From positions 806,001 through 870,000 of the forward strand of contig NZ_JAASQN010000002.1 in NCBI RefSeq assembly GCF_011762125.1: a stretch of 64,000 bases of DNA, given 5' to 3'. The position numbers were made by a program, and so were the translations under genes. The notes under the pieces were generated by a model. The model was not told the DNA's origin, searched no databases, and saw only the letters and a list, made by a program, of their open reading frames with translations. The DNA is from Sphingopyxis panaciterrae (GTDB lineage Bacteria; Pseudomonadota; Alphaproteobacteria; Sphingomonadales; Sphingomonadaceae). Positions 45,153 to 54,169 of this stretch are shown here, piece by piece; the stretch's first letter is position 1, and each line of letters begins with the position of its first letter.

Positions 45153-46853
45153 ATGATGGATAGCGACATCGTGGACGAAGCCTTCGATTTTGTCGTCGTT
45201 GGCAGCGGGGCAGGGTCGATGTGTGCGGCGCTCTGGATGCGCGCGATGGGCAAAAGCGTGGTGATCGTCGAGAAGGACGCCCTTATCGGGGGGACGACCG
45301 CGCGTTCCGGCGGAACCATGTGGATACCCTGCAATCGCTTCCTGGCCGAAGATGGTGTCGTGGACAGCGACGACCTCGCCATGGCGTATCTCGACGCGAC
45401 AGTCGGCCTGTCTGAAAACGCGCCCGCGGCCAATCGCGAACGCCGGCACACTTACGTCGTCGAAGCTCCCCGGATGCTGGAGTTCCTGATCGACAGCGGC
45501 ATCCGCTTGCATCGATTGAAAAACTACCCCGATTATTACGACGAACGGCCGGGGGGACTGGCCGAAGGCCGTGTCGTTGTCGCCGATCTGTTCGACATAT
45601 CGCGCCTCGGTCCCTGGGCGGACAAGTTGAGGCCGGGATTTCTCCCTGTCCCCGCCTCACACGAAGAAATATACTGGCTGCCGATGGCGATGCGCTCATG
45701 GCGGGGGTTGAAGGCGGGACTGAAGCTCATGGCCAGAATGGTGGCCGCCCGGATGCAAGGCGCGCGCTGGGTGACCGCCGGCGCCGCCCTTCAGGGCCGG
45801 ATGCTTGAAGCCGCTCTCGCCAATGGCGTCGATATCCGTGTTGCCAGTCCTGTCTCTTCTCTTGTCGAGAAAAATGGCAGGATATGCGGCGTTGTCGCAA
45901 CCTCTGGCGAACACCAATTCACTATCGGCGCCCGGCTTGGCGTACTCGTCAATGCCGGGGGATTCGCGCAGAACTCCCACATGCGCCGCCGTTACATGGC
46001 GGACGGTTCGGCGCGGTGGACCGCCGCGGGCGCCATCGACAGCGGAGAAATGATCGAGGAAATGCAAAGGCTCGGCGCTGCCGTGGCGCAAATGGATGGA
46101 TTGCTTGGCTCTCCGATGGGCATTCCTTCCGGCGCCGAAAACAGGGGAGACGGCGTCGACATTCTGAAGGCCAGCGGACAGCCGGATCTGGCAAAGCCGC
46201 ACGCCATCGTCGTGGACGGAACGGGCGTCCGTTACATGAACGAGGGCGGCTCCTACGTCGAAACCTGTCAGAACATGCGCGATCGTCACCGAAAGACGCC
46301 AGCCATTCCAAGCTGGCTCATTGTCGACCGGCAATATATGCGCAAATATATGCTCTGCGGGACGATCCCGCGAACCCGCGCACGACGCCGGCTGCTCGCC
46401 ACCGGTTTCGTGCGGCAGGCCCCCACGATCGAGGCGCTGGAAGCAAAGATCGGTGCGGAACCCGGCCATCTCGTCGAAACGATCCGGCGTTTCAATGCGG
46501 ATGTTCGAAAAGGAAAGGATACGCAATTCGGCCGCGGCGCGCGCATATTTGATCGTTGGTCGGGAGACGCTCTCTCGCGAACGTCGCCCGCGCTCGGCAC
46601 GATAGAACGCCCGCCCTTCTACGCGATAGAAATAGTTCCCGGCGACGTCGGCACGTCCGGTGGAGTGGTCACGGACGCCAGCGCACGCGTTTTGCGCGAC
46701 GACGGATCGCCCATCGACGGCCTCTACGCCACAGGGACGAGCGCGGCGTCGGTCATGGGACGATATGCTCCCGGCGCGGGATCGAGCATAGGCCCCTCCC
46801 TGCTTTGGGCGTATGTAGCGGCGAAACATGCCTGCGCAGACCCATCGCGCTAG
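45153..46853 (+). CDS. FAD-binding dehydrogenase, 3-ketosteroid delta-1-dehydrogenase (KstD)-like
   Basis: A 566-residue flavoprotein of the fumarate reductase/KstD superfamily, which introduces or reduces a C=C bond in cyclic ketones. The FAD motif VVVGSGAGSMCAALW opens the protein, GGTTARSGGTMWIP follows, and the terminal VMGRYAPGAGSSIGPSLLWAYVAAKHA is the dinucleotide/substrate end. In typical KstD relatives a Tyr-Pro-Gly or Tyr-Ala-Gly-Pro-Gly motif sits here; this protein has Tyr-Ala-Pro-Gly. Steroid specificity is therefore not assured. Start ATG 45153 or 45156; no clear ribosome site, and the longer frame upstream is AT-rich. Neighbours are an esterase and Rieske/extradiol genes. Confidence 0.83.
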   Translation: MMDSDIVDEAFDFVVVGSGAGSMCAALWMRAMGKSVVIVEKDALIGGTTARSGGTMWIPCNRFLAEDGVVDSDDLAMAYLDATVGLSENAPAANRERRHTYVVEAPRMLEFLIDSGIRLHRLKNYPDYYDERPGGLAEGRVVVADLFDISRLGPWADKLRPGFLPVPASHEEIYWLPMAMRSWRGLKAGLKLMARMVAARMQGARWVTAGAALQGRMLEAALANGVDIRVASPVSSLVEKNGRICGVVATSGEHQFTIGARLGVLVNAGGFAQNSHMRRRYMADGSARWTAAGAIDSGEMIEEMQRLGAAVAQMDGLLGSPMGIPSGAENRGDGVDILKASGQPDLAKPHAIVVDGTGVRYMNEGGSYVETCQNMRDRHRKTPAIPSWLIVDRQYMRKYMLCGTIPRTRARRRLLATGFVRQAPTIEALEAKIGAEPGHLVETIRRFNADVRKGKDTQFGRGARIFDRWSGDALSRTSPALGTIERPPFYAIEIVPGDVGTSGGVVTDASARVLRDDGSPIDGLYATGTSAASVMGRYAPGAGSSIGPSLLWAYVAAKHACADPSR

Positions 46854-46931
46854 CTGCAAAGTTTCAGCAGGTTGTCAGCCAAAGCAAAAGAATGAAACGG
46901 TGTCGCCAGCTTGCCTATGGTATTGGTGAGT

Positions 46932-48098
46932 TCAGTCGACCAAGGCGGCCATAACCAGATCCGACAGCATCGCGGAGCGTTCTAGGCTGTGCGTTTCTTC
47001 CAGCAGACCTGTCGTCAGCAGCGCGTAGGACAGGTCATGTTCCGGATCGATCCAGAACCCTGTCGAGCCGCCCCCCATATGGCCGAAGGTTCCCGGCGAA
47101 TTAAGCACGCCGAATGGACCAGGGCCGATGCCCGTGCCGCGAACGCGGAAGCCAAGACCGATGTTATCGGGAAAACGGCTCCAGCCGCGAGTTGAAAGGG
47201 CGGGGTCCCACACCAGGTTCGGCTTGTCACCAATCCAGTTGCGGGCCGCCAACCGTATCATGGCTGGTGAAATCAGACGAACGCCATCAATCTCTCCACC
47301 CCGGCGCAACATTTCCGCGAAGCGATGGAGGTCGCCAATCGAAGTGATGGCACCTCCGGCCGGCATCTCGGCGCCAGGCGCGAGCATGACATGCTCGACG
47401 AGTTGGATGAAAGGGTCGACCGCCTCGGCCGGGGTCCCCGCTGCCCCGCGCACGGGGCAAAGGCGCGGCGCCAGATCGTCGCGCATGCCAAGGCTTGTGT
47501 CCTTCATCCCCAGCGGCTCGAATATCTCGTCGTTCAGCATCTGGCTGTAGCGACGCCCGCGCCCATCCACCCGCAAGCACATCGCAGCCATGATCGAGTG
47601 CGCCACAAGCATCGAATAGCTGACGCGTTCGCCGGGAAGACATTCGGCGGGCATGTTCCCCAGCGCCTCGACAAGCTTTTCGATATTGCCGAGTATCTCC
47701 GGCGACAGGCTTGGAGCACCTGACATCATCCCGGCGGTGTGGGTCAGCAGGTGAAAAAGCGTGATGGTTTCCTTACCGACCTTGCCAAACTCCGGGATAA
47801 TGTCTGCGACGGGATTGTGCAGCCTGAGCAACCCTCGCTCCACCAATCCCAGTACGAGGATCGCCGTAAACGGCTTGCACGCGGATAGTGTGACGAACAC
47901 GGAATCAGAATCCAGCCGCCGCCCCGTCGCCTGCTCCGCATAACCATCCAGGAAATCCACGACGATCTTTCCCCGCCGGCTCACACGCATCGCCGCGCCA
48001 TGGATGTAGCCGGAGTCGATCTGAGATTTGAGCGTATCGCTCAACCGACTCAAACGCGTGGGATCAAAACCCAGCTCAGCTGCATTTTCGACAGTCAT
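46932..48098 (-). CDS. Serine hydrolase, beta-lactamase/EstB family (family VIII esterase-like)
   Basis: A 388-residue hydrolase with the penicillin-binding-protein fold. The S72-x-x-K75 pair (LSACKPF) is the nucleophile/general base, and the YSMLVAH segment provides the Tyr position. No signal peptide is seen, so it is likely cytoplasmic. This group typically cleaves carboxylic esters; here it may remove an ester group from the imported substrate. It is convergent with the KstD-like gene and upstream of the gap that precedes the Rieske gene end on the same strand. Confidence 0.87.
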   Translation of the reverse strand: MTVENAAELGFDPTRLSRLSDTLKSQIDSGYIHGAAMRVSRRGKIVVDFLDGYAEQATGRRLDSDSVFVTLSACKPFTAILVLGLVERGLLRLHNPVADIIPEFGKVGKETITLFHLLTHTAGMMSGAPSLSPEILGNIEKLVEALGNMPAECLPGERVSYSMLVAHSIMAAMCLRVDGRGRRYSQMLNDEIFEPLGMKDTSLGMRDDLAPRLCPVRGAAGTPAEAVDPFIQLVEHVMLAPGAEMPAGGAITSIGDLHRFAEMLRRGGEIDGVRLISPAMIRLAARNWIGDKPNLVWDPALSTRGWSRFPDNIGLGFRVRGTGIGPGPFGVLNSPGTFGHMGGGSTGFWIDPEHDLSYALLTTGLLEETHSLERSAMLSDLVMAALVD

Positions 48099-48258
48099 TG
48101 AAAACTCCTACGATCTAGTTTGATATTACTTATGGAATGACGAGGCGCGGGCATGTCTGGAGCCGTTCGTGATCGAGAGCGGCGCGGCGACCGAATGCAC
48201 GCGGGCCTGCCTATGGTATTTGCGATGACAGGCGGCCAAGTCTCGGACTATCGGCCGA

Positions 48259-49464
48259 TCAGGATACGCTCTGCGATTGCAGAACCTGCTGAATCGCCAT
48301 TCCGGCGGGCACGCGGTCCAAACCGATCCGGCGATCGATTTCCTCTTCCAGCCAATATGGCGTCCTTTCCTGAAATCCCATCATGATATCGGGGGCCGCA
48401 CCGCTCTGTACGCCATTCTGAATCCCTTGAAACAGCCGGAGATCTTCCGCCGCGATGCAGTCCATGACCTTTCGCATCTCGCTCCAATATTCGGGACTGG
48501 ACGGCGCCGACTTCGGGCCGACGACATGGATGTCCATAACCGATTTGGTTTCGCTGACGGGCCAGAAACTCTGTATGGCAAAGCCGTTGGGGTCGAGCGC
48601 AAAGAAGTTGTTGGGAAAACATCCGATCGAGATCGCATATTGCTTGAATACATCAGAGACTGAATCGGAAGCGCCATTATCGGTCGAATAAAGGGACGCC
48701 TGCTTCGACTTTCGCACCGCAATCCGCGCGTGCCCATGGTCGAGAAGCGAGACGGTGAAGCTGCGGGGCAGAAGATAGGGCGCAAGTGTATTGGGGTGCA
48801 CGGTGGTGGTATGATAGCCCTCCAGAAAATTATGCAGCGCCAGCTTCCAGTTGCAGTCTATTTCGATGGAATAACGATCATATACGATCAGATCCTCCAG
48901 CGGGAACCCGGCCGTCTGGGCGGCCAGCGGCGCCAAGCTTTCCGCCAGCGGACGGGCATTCGGGTCCAGATTGATAAAGATCATGCCACGCCATGTTTCG
49001 CACCGCACCGGGACGAGACCGCGTTCCGCTTTGACCAGGCAATTGAAATTATGCTTCTCGGGCACGGACAAAAGCGCGCCATCGAGCCCATAGCTCCACG
49101 AATGATAAGGGCAGACGAAGCGCATCGCCTTCCCCTTCGGCTCTTGCACAATGGCGGACGCGCGATGGCGACAAACATTGTGGAACGCTCGAATGACATC
49201 GTCCCGGCCGCGACTGACGATGACGGAAACACCACATCGCTCGAACAGCACATAGGCGCCGGGTTCAGCCAGTTCGTCGGCCAGACAGGCTAACAGCCAT
49301 GTCTTTCCCCATATCTCCCTTCTCTCGAGCTCGGCGAAAGCCGGGGAGTTGTAGCGCCCCGTCGGCACCGGCGGCAGGTCGGGAAAATCTGCTGGATATG
49401 CCTTGCGGGCAAGCTGCTCCTCGATCTCGATCGTGATCGATTCCAGATCTATCTCGCTCATCAT
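48259..49464 (-). CDS. Rieske non-heme iron oxygenase alpha subunit 2 (CntA/benzoate-dioxygenase-like)
   Basis: A 401-residue terminal oxygenase. The Rieske cluster ligands are C98, H100, C118 and H121 (NVCRHRA ... VCPYHSWSYG). The mononuclear iron ligands H218 and H223 sit in NFLEGYHTTTVHP; AEDLRLFQGIQ supplies the distal Asp. It resembles the phthalate/carnitine-monooxygenase branch more than the KshA-like enzyme at 4117. ATG 49464 with GAGG is used; a second ATG follows at once. A reductase gene is not visible, so electrons must come from elsewhere. It lies 83 bases after the extradiol dioxygenase gene on the same strand. Confidence 0.9.
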   Translation of the reverse strand: MMSEIDLESITIEIEEQLARKAYPADFPDLPPVPTGRYNSPAFAELERREIWGKTWLLACLADELAEPGAYVLFERCGVSVIVSRGRDDVIRAFHNVCRHRASAIVQEPKGKAMRFVCPYHSWSYGLDGALLSVPEKHNFNCLVKAERGLVPVRCETWRGMIFINLDPNARPLAESLAPLAAQTAGFPLEDLIVYDRYSIEIDCNWKLALHNFLEGYHTTTVHPNTLAPYLLPRSFTVSLLDHGHARIAVRKSKQASLYSTDNGASDSVSDVFKQYAISIGCFPNNFFALDPNGFAIQSFWPVSETKSVMDIHVVGPKSAPSSPEYWSEMRKVMDCIAAEDLRLFQGIQNGVQSGAAPDIMMGFQERTPYWLEEEIDRRIGLDRVPAGMAIQQVLQSQSVS

Positions 49465-49547
49465 AACATCCTCATGTAAGAGCTGATCCGACGGGAATGC
49501 AGCCATCCGGCGCCTGCTTCTGGTCGCGCCGAACAGGCCGCCCGCGA

Positions 49548-50453
49548 TCAAGCGCCTGCCTTTTCCCGCTGCGCTGCCGCTTCCCGTTGATGGTTGCGCA
49601 GCGCCGCCCCATGTCCCCATGCCCTTCGACGCCGATCCTCGCGCTGCTCGATCCAGTCGTCACCGCACAAGACGCCGTCGAACCCGATCTCCATACCGAA
49701 GCCGGACGGCGTTTCGACATAAAAGGACACCATATGGTCGGTGCGATGCCGGCCGAGCGGTTGAAGGAGCTTGTAGCCGAGCACCTCGCAGCGGTCCATC
49801 GCACGTCCCACGTCATCGAGCTCGTTCATTTCCGCCATGATATGTTCGAGGTGGAGGGGCCGATCGCCAAAGGCGGCAAGGCTGTGATGGCGCGGATTGC
49901 AGCCGTAGAAATGCCCCTGAACATTGGGTGCCGAAATCTCTTCGCGCAAGGTCATGCCCAGCGCCCCCAGCATCAACCGATCCATGGCGGCAATATCCGG
50001 AACGAGCCAGGCGGTGTGGCCCAGCCCACCCTCCCCCGTAACGTAACCGGTCACGTCGCCGGCAGGCCGATATGGAGTTCCACCGCCCCGGCCATGGACG
50101 ATCTCGTGCGAGATGCCGTTGTGGCAGACGAAGCGCAGCCCGCCAGCCGCCTGCCGGAGCCGAAGATCGGCTTCGGCGAGCGGTACGGCGGAAATCGCAA
50201 GATCGCCGAGCCGGGCCCTGATCACATCGAGGGTCTGCGCGTCGGCGGTGAGCCACCCCAGGGTCGGACACGAAGAACCGCCTCTGTGCTCCAGCACGAG
50301 ATAGCGCGGCGGCGACTCATCCATCTTCATCGTCAATGCCGGGCCCTGCCGCTCGACTTCGAAACCAAGCAGCTGCGTTCCGAACCCCGACCAAGCCTCG
50401 ATGTCGGCCTGCTCGATTGCAATATAGGCCAGTTCCTCGATCAAGGACGCCAT
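49548..50453 (-). CDS. Type I extradiol (meta-cleavage) dioxygenase of the VOC superfamily
   Basis: A 301-residue two-domain dioxygenase that would cleave a catechol next to its hydroxyls using Fe(II). Ligands H146 (GLGHTAWL), H204 (LEHIMAEM) and E255 (GMEIG) form the 2-His-1-carboxylate site, and H189/H190 and H240 occupy positions of the acid-base residues in BphC-type enzymes, so it should be active. Length matches BphC/HsaC. The start ATG 50453 has AAGGG seven bases upstream (TTG two codons earlier is rejected). Probably acts on the product of a Rieske or flavin hydroxylase in this region. Confidence 0.92.
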   Translation of the reverse strand: MASLIEELAYIAIEQADIEAWSGFGTQLLGFEVERQGPALTMKMDESPPRYLVLEHRGGSSCPTLGWLTADAQTLDVIRARLGDLAISAVPLAEADLRLRQAAGGLRFVCHNGISHEIVHGRGGGTPYRPAGDVTGYVTGEGGLGHTAWLVPDIAAMDRLMLGALGMTLREEISAPNVQGHFYGCNPRHHSLAAFGDRPLHLEHIMAEMNELDDVGRAMDRCEVLGYKLLQPLGRHRTDHMVSFYVETPSGFGMEIGFDGVLCGDDWIEQREDRRRRAWGHGAALRNHQREAAAQREKAGA

Positions 50454-50478
50454 CGGCAAACCCTTCCTTCCCTCGTCT

Positions 50479-51555
50479 TCAAACGAAATAATCGTCGAGC
50501 CTGAAGAGAGACTTCGCGTTCAACCCCTTGATCTTGTCGGCCGACTTCTGGTCGAGTTCCATTTCGTCGACCGACTTGAAACCATCGACCGAGTCCATGC
50601 CGCCATGATTGTCGCCGACGAGGAGATTGTCGGCCCCCATCCACTTGACGAGATATTTGCGGGCATCGAGTTCGTGGATCAGCGTATCGAAATAGAAATT
50701 CTTGAGATATTCGCGGGGCGGCTTTTTGCAGCGGACGCCGCTGATCACATTCACGAATGTCTCGATCCGGCCAAACTGATAGGGTATGAAACCGCCGCCG
50801 TGGCTGACATAGACCTTCAGGTCCGGAAAATCGTCGAACACGCCGCCCAAAATCAGATTGTTGACCGCCCGCGTGCACTCGAACGGATAATCGAGCAGGA
50901 GGCTCGTGTACCGGTCCTTCGCCTTGGCGTCGCCGATCTCCGCCGGATAGGGGTGGATGAAAAGCGGCAGGCCCAGTTCCTCGAGCACGCTGTAGAGCGG
51001 CCACATTTCCGCGTCGTAGAGTTCCTTCCCGGCCAGGTTTCGGCCGCCCATGTTGACCCCCCGCGCGCCGCGCGCGGCGGCGCGCCTGACCTCGGCGATC
51101 GATGCATCGATATCCTGGAGGGGCAGCGAAGGCATGAAAAAGAACCGCTTGGGCGCCGCGGCGCAATAATCGGCCAGCGCGTCATTGGCGGCCGTGCAGA
51201 AAGCGATCGCCTGCTCGCGCTCGATCCCGTAGAAATAGAATAGAGGCGGGATCGTGACGCCCATCACATCGATGTCGAGGGCGTCCAGTTCGGCCACGCG
51301 GCTATGCGGGTCGCCCATCGCGAAAATGATCTTCTCCTGCTGGGCCCTGCGATCGACGCCGCCCTTTTCGGCCTCTTTTTTGGCGGCAACCGTCTCGCCG
51401 CGCAGCTTATAGTCGCCGGCGCGGATGATGATGACGCCCTCGTCATCGACCATGATGTCGGGACCATGAGGTCCGGCCTTGCCCAAAATCGCTGGAGGAA
51501 TGACGTGAGCGTGGATGTCGATACGCGGTTGTTCGACCTTATTCCTTGTGACCAT
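50479..51555 (-). CDS. Amidohydrolase family protein 1 (ACMSD-like decarboxylase/hydrolase)
   Basis: A 358-residue amidohydrolase_2 barrel enzyme. The first metal pair is H15/H17 (DIHAHV), LPLFIHPYPAEIGD holds the next His, VYVSHGGGF the following one, and LLVGDNHGGMDSVDGF the last Asp. The family includes ACMSD and other nonoxidative decarboxylases and C-C hydrolases of ring-cleavage products. ATG 51555 has GAGG. It is 25 bases before the dioxygenase start, so processing of that enzyme's product is the likely job. A paralogue is transcribed divergently at 52173. Confidence 0.9.
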   Translation of the reverse strand: MVTRNKVEQPRIDIHAHVIPPAILGKAGPHGPDIMVDDEGVIIIRAGDYKLRGETVAAKKEAEKGGVDRRAQQEKIIFAMGDPHSRVAELDALDIDVMGVTIPPLFYFYGIEREQAIAFCTAANDALADYCAAAPKRFFFMPSLPLQDIDASIAEVRRAAARGARGVNMGGRNLAGKELYDAEMWPLYSVLEELGLPLFIHPYPAEIGDAKAKDRYTSLLLDYPFECTRAVNNLILGGVFDDFPDLKVYVSHGGGFIPYQFGRIETFVNVISGVRCKKPPREYLKNFYFDTLIHELDARKYLVKWMGADNLLVGDNHGGMDSVDGFKSVDEMELDQKSADKIKGLNAKSLFRLDDYFV

Positions 51556-52172
51556 CTGATCCTCTTCATTATATGAGTGCACGCCGCCTCCTGCCGGCCA
51601 AACCGACGCCGATGCATGCGGCGCCCTATCGACCGTGGACGGCTTCACGCTGTCTGGATCGCTAGATCATATTCCGTTCGGGCCGCACAAATCTTCGTTT
51701 TGGATGCCGTTCATCAACGAGATTTATAGAGCCGGACGGGAACGATCGGCGAAACCCGCCTATCCTGCAGCCCGACGCACAGGTCGGGCCGGCCCCGGGA
51801 TCTGGCTCGTCGTCGATTAACCCGGGACAGGCCGTGGCCTGCTCCGGCCCGCAGCGCGGGCGGCGTCTGAAGGGGTGAAATCGAAGCTCGCGAGTTTCCG
51901 ACGGCCGGTCCCCTGTGGGGCGCGAACGCCGGCCTTCGCGTTCAACGCGAACCGCCGGAACGCCAATCCCCGATCGGGATACCCGCCGGCTCGAAAATCG
52001 CCATACATAAGGCCGCATTATGTTGGCGATCCAAATCATCGATTTGTGCCGCCACTCCCTTCAATCTATTTCATCCTCATCGCTCGTCCTTCGGATGAAG
52101 GATTTTCGAACAATATAAGCTCGGCTCTCCCCCAGATTCGAAGCATATCCGCTTTCCATAGGCACAGCATTG
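51556..52172. promoter_or_regulatory. 617-base divergent region between the two amidohydrolase genes
   Basis: Gene-free. A perfect palindrome TTCGCGTT-c-AACGCGAA lies at 51935-51951 and a second, CAAATC-atc-GATTTG, at 52032-52046. The last 100 bases before the rightward gene are AT-rich and may hold its promoter. These dyads are candidate operators for the two divergent catabolic operons; no adjacent regulator gene is present. Confidence 0.45.
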
Positions 52173-53216
52173 ATGACCAAGAATATCAATATCCACGCCC
52201 ATCTGATCTTGCCGCAGGTGATGGGGAAGGCGGGCGCCGCTGGCCCCGAAATCATTTGGCATGACGATGGACGTGCCAGCTTGCGAATAGGTTCGCGATT
52301 CACGAAACTGGTGTCTGTCGCCTCCCGCATTGACGAAGAATTGATCGGCAAGCGCGCGACGATCGAAAAACTTCTTCGGGGTTCGTCCGACCCGCATATT
52401 CGCCTGGCCGAGATGGACCAGAAGGGAATCGACATTCTGGTCGTCTCGAACAATGCCCAGATGTATTTCTATAATATCGATGCGAACCTTGCGATCGATT
52501 TCCACCGGACCGCGAACGATGCCCTGGCCGAATATTGCGAAGCGGACCCCGACCGCCTGTTCTTCATGGCGATGCTGCCTCTCCAGGACCTGGAAGCCTC
52601 GTCGCACGAACTCGACCGCGCGATCGCGCTGGGCGCGCGCGCCATCACGGTGGGCGCTCACAGCATAGCCGGGCGGGAATTGTACGACGAGGACCTCTGG
52701 CCATTATACGCCAAGATGGCGGACGCCGGCCTCCCGCTTTTCGTTCATCCCTATCCGTTCGCGCTCGTGGGGGCGCCGAGAACGCGGTTCGACGGACCGA
52801 TGCTCGAATTCCCCTATCAATCATCCACCGCGGCGACCAATCTCATCCTCAGCGGCGCACTCGACGCCGTTCCCGATCTCAACGTCTGCATCTCGCATGG
52901 CGGCGGTTTCTTCCCCTATCAGTTCGGCCGGATCGAGGCCTTTGCCCAGCTCAATCCGAACAACAAGGCAAGGAAGCCGCTGCGCGAATATCTCTCGCAG
53001 ATATATTTCGACAATCTCATCCACGATATCTCGGCGCGCCGGTTTCTCGTCGACTGGATGGGCGCGGACAATGTCGTCGTCGGCGACAATTATGCCGGCC
53101 TCGATTCGGCCGACGGATTCGCGTTGCTCGACGAGCTCGATCTTCCATCCGACAAGGCCGCAGCCATCGCCGGCGGCAACGCCGCCCGCATCATGCGGCT
53201 GTCGAGAGCCTCGTGA
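52173..53216 (+). CDS. Amidohydrolase family protein 2 (ACMSD-like)
   Basis: A 347-residue amidohydrolase_2 barrel, about as long as its divergent paralogue. H8/H10 (INIHAHL) start the metal site; LPLFVHPYPFALVG, VCISHGGGF and VVVGDNYAGLDSADGF keep the later His and Asp. Its insert following the N-terminus differs from paralogue 1, so the substrate is probably related but not the same. ATG 52173 follows a TTG; the ribosome site is weak. It heads a rightward operon with cyclase, OsmC, BKACE and ligase genes. Confidence 0.9.
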   Translation: MTKNINIHAHLILPQVMGKAGAAGPEIIWHDDGRASLRIGSRFTKLVSVASRIDEELIGKRATIEKLLRGSSDPHIRLAEMDQKGIDILVVSNNAQMYFYNIDANLAIDFHRTANDALAEYCEADPDRLFFMAMLPLQDLEASSHELDRAIALGARAITVGAHSIAGRELYDEDLWPLYAKMADAGLPLFVHPYPFALVGAPRTRFDGPMLEFPYQSSTAATNLILSGALDAVPDLNVCISHGGGFFPYQFGRIEAFAQLNPNNKARKPLREYLSQIYFDNLIHDISARRFLVDWMGADNVVVGDNYAGLDSADGFALLDELDLPSDKAAAIAGGNAARIMRLSRAS

Positions 53217-53234
53217 TAGCTTGAAGGACCGCAT

Positions 53235-54008
53235 ATGCCGCGCAGACTCATCGATCTTTCGACCTATCTCGAGAATGATGTTCCTTCGGACCCGCCGGGA
53301 TTTCAGCCGAAGATCGAATATATCGACCATCACACTTCGGTTCCCGGCCTGACCGCGTTCTTCCCCGGGCTGGAAGCAGAGGATCTCCCAGCCGGCGAAG
53401 CATGGGCCTATGAGAGGGTGGAGCTGATAACCCACAACGGCACCCATCTCGATGCTCCTTATCATTATGCATCGACGATGGATAATGGCCAACGCGCGAT
53501 CACCATCGACGAGGTGCCGCTGGAATGGTGCCTGCAGCCGGCGGTCAAGTTCGATTTCACGGCCTTCGACGACGGCTATGTCGTCACGGCCGACGATGTC
53601 AGGGCAGAATTGGACCGGATCGGTCACGAGCTTGCGCCTCTGGAAATCGTTGTGGTCAACACTAGGGCGGGCATGCGCTATGGTCACGAAGACTATATGA
53701 ACCGTGGCTGCGGCATGGGTTATGAGGCGACGATGTTCCTGCTCGAGCGCGGCGTCCGGCTCACCGGAACCGACGGTTGGAGCTGGGATGCGCCCTTTTC
53801 GCATACCGCGATCCGCTATGAGGCCGACCACGACGCTTCGATCATATGGGAGGGTCACAAGGCCGGCCGCGACATCGGCTATTGCCACCTCGAAAAGCTG
53901 CACAATCTCGAAGCCTTGCCCGCGACCGGCTTCACGGTCGCATGCTTCCCCGTCAAGATTCGCGGCGCATCGGCGGGCTGGACCAGGGCGGTCGCCATCC
54001 TTGACTAG
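53235..54008 (+). CDS. Cyclase family protein (kynurenine formamidase-like)
   Basis: A 257-residue metal-dependent hydrolase of the cyclase family, which hydrolyses formamides or lactones or closes small rings. The signature HNGTHLDAPYHY spans H67-H77 with the HxGTHxDxPxH metal-binding pattern intact, and TRAGMRYGHEDYM and FSHTAIRYEADHD supply later ligands. The start has GAAGGA eight bases upstream. It lies 18 bases after amidohydrolase 2, so they should be co-expressed; a lactone or amide intermediate is the plausible substrate. Confidence 0.88.
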   Translation: MPRRLIDLSTYLENDVPSDPPGFQPKIEYIDHHTSVPGLTAFFPGLEAEDLPAGEAWAYERVELITHNGTHLDAPYHYASTMDNGQRAITIDEVPLEWCLQPAVKFDFTAFDDGYVVTADDVRAELDRIGHELAPLEIVVVNTRAGMRYGHEDYMNRGCGMGYEATMFLLERGVRLTGTDGWSWDAPFSHTAIRYEADHDASIIWEGHKAGRDIGYCHLEKLHNLEALPATGFTVACFPVKIRGASAGWTRAVAILD

Positions 54009-54169
54009 ACGGGACGATAGGGGTCCGGCGACGCCGGCTCACGCCGCCTCCGACAGGCGGATGGAGGGGCTCGCACGCGAACGTGGGCGATCGTCACCGC
54101 GCGATCCCTCCCCAGGCTACTGACGATTACTATATCATTCGGCGACCCTTCGCCGAACAAGGAGGAAAG

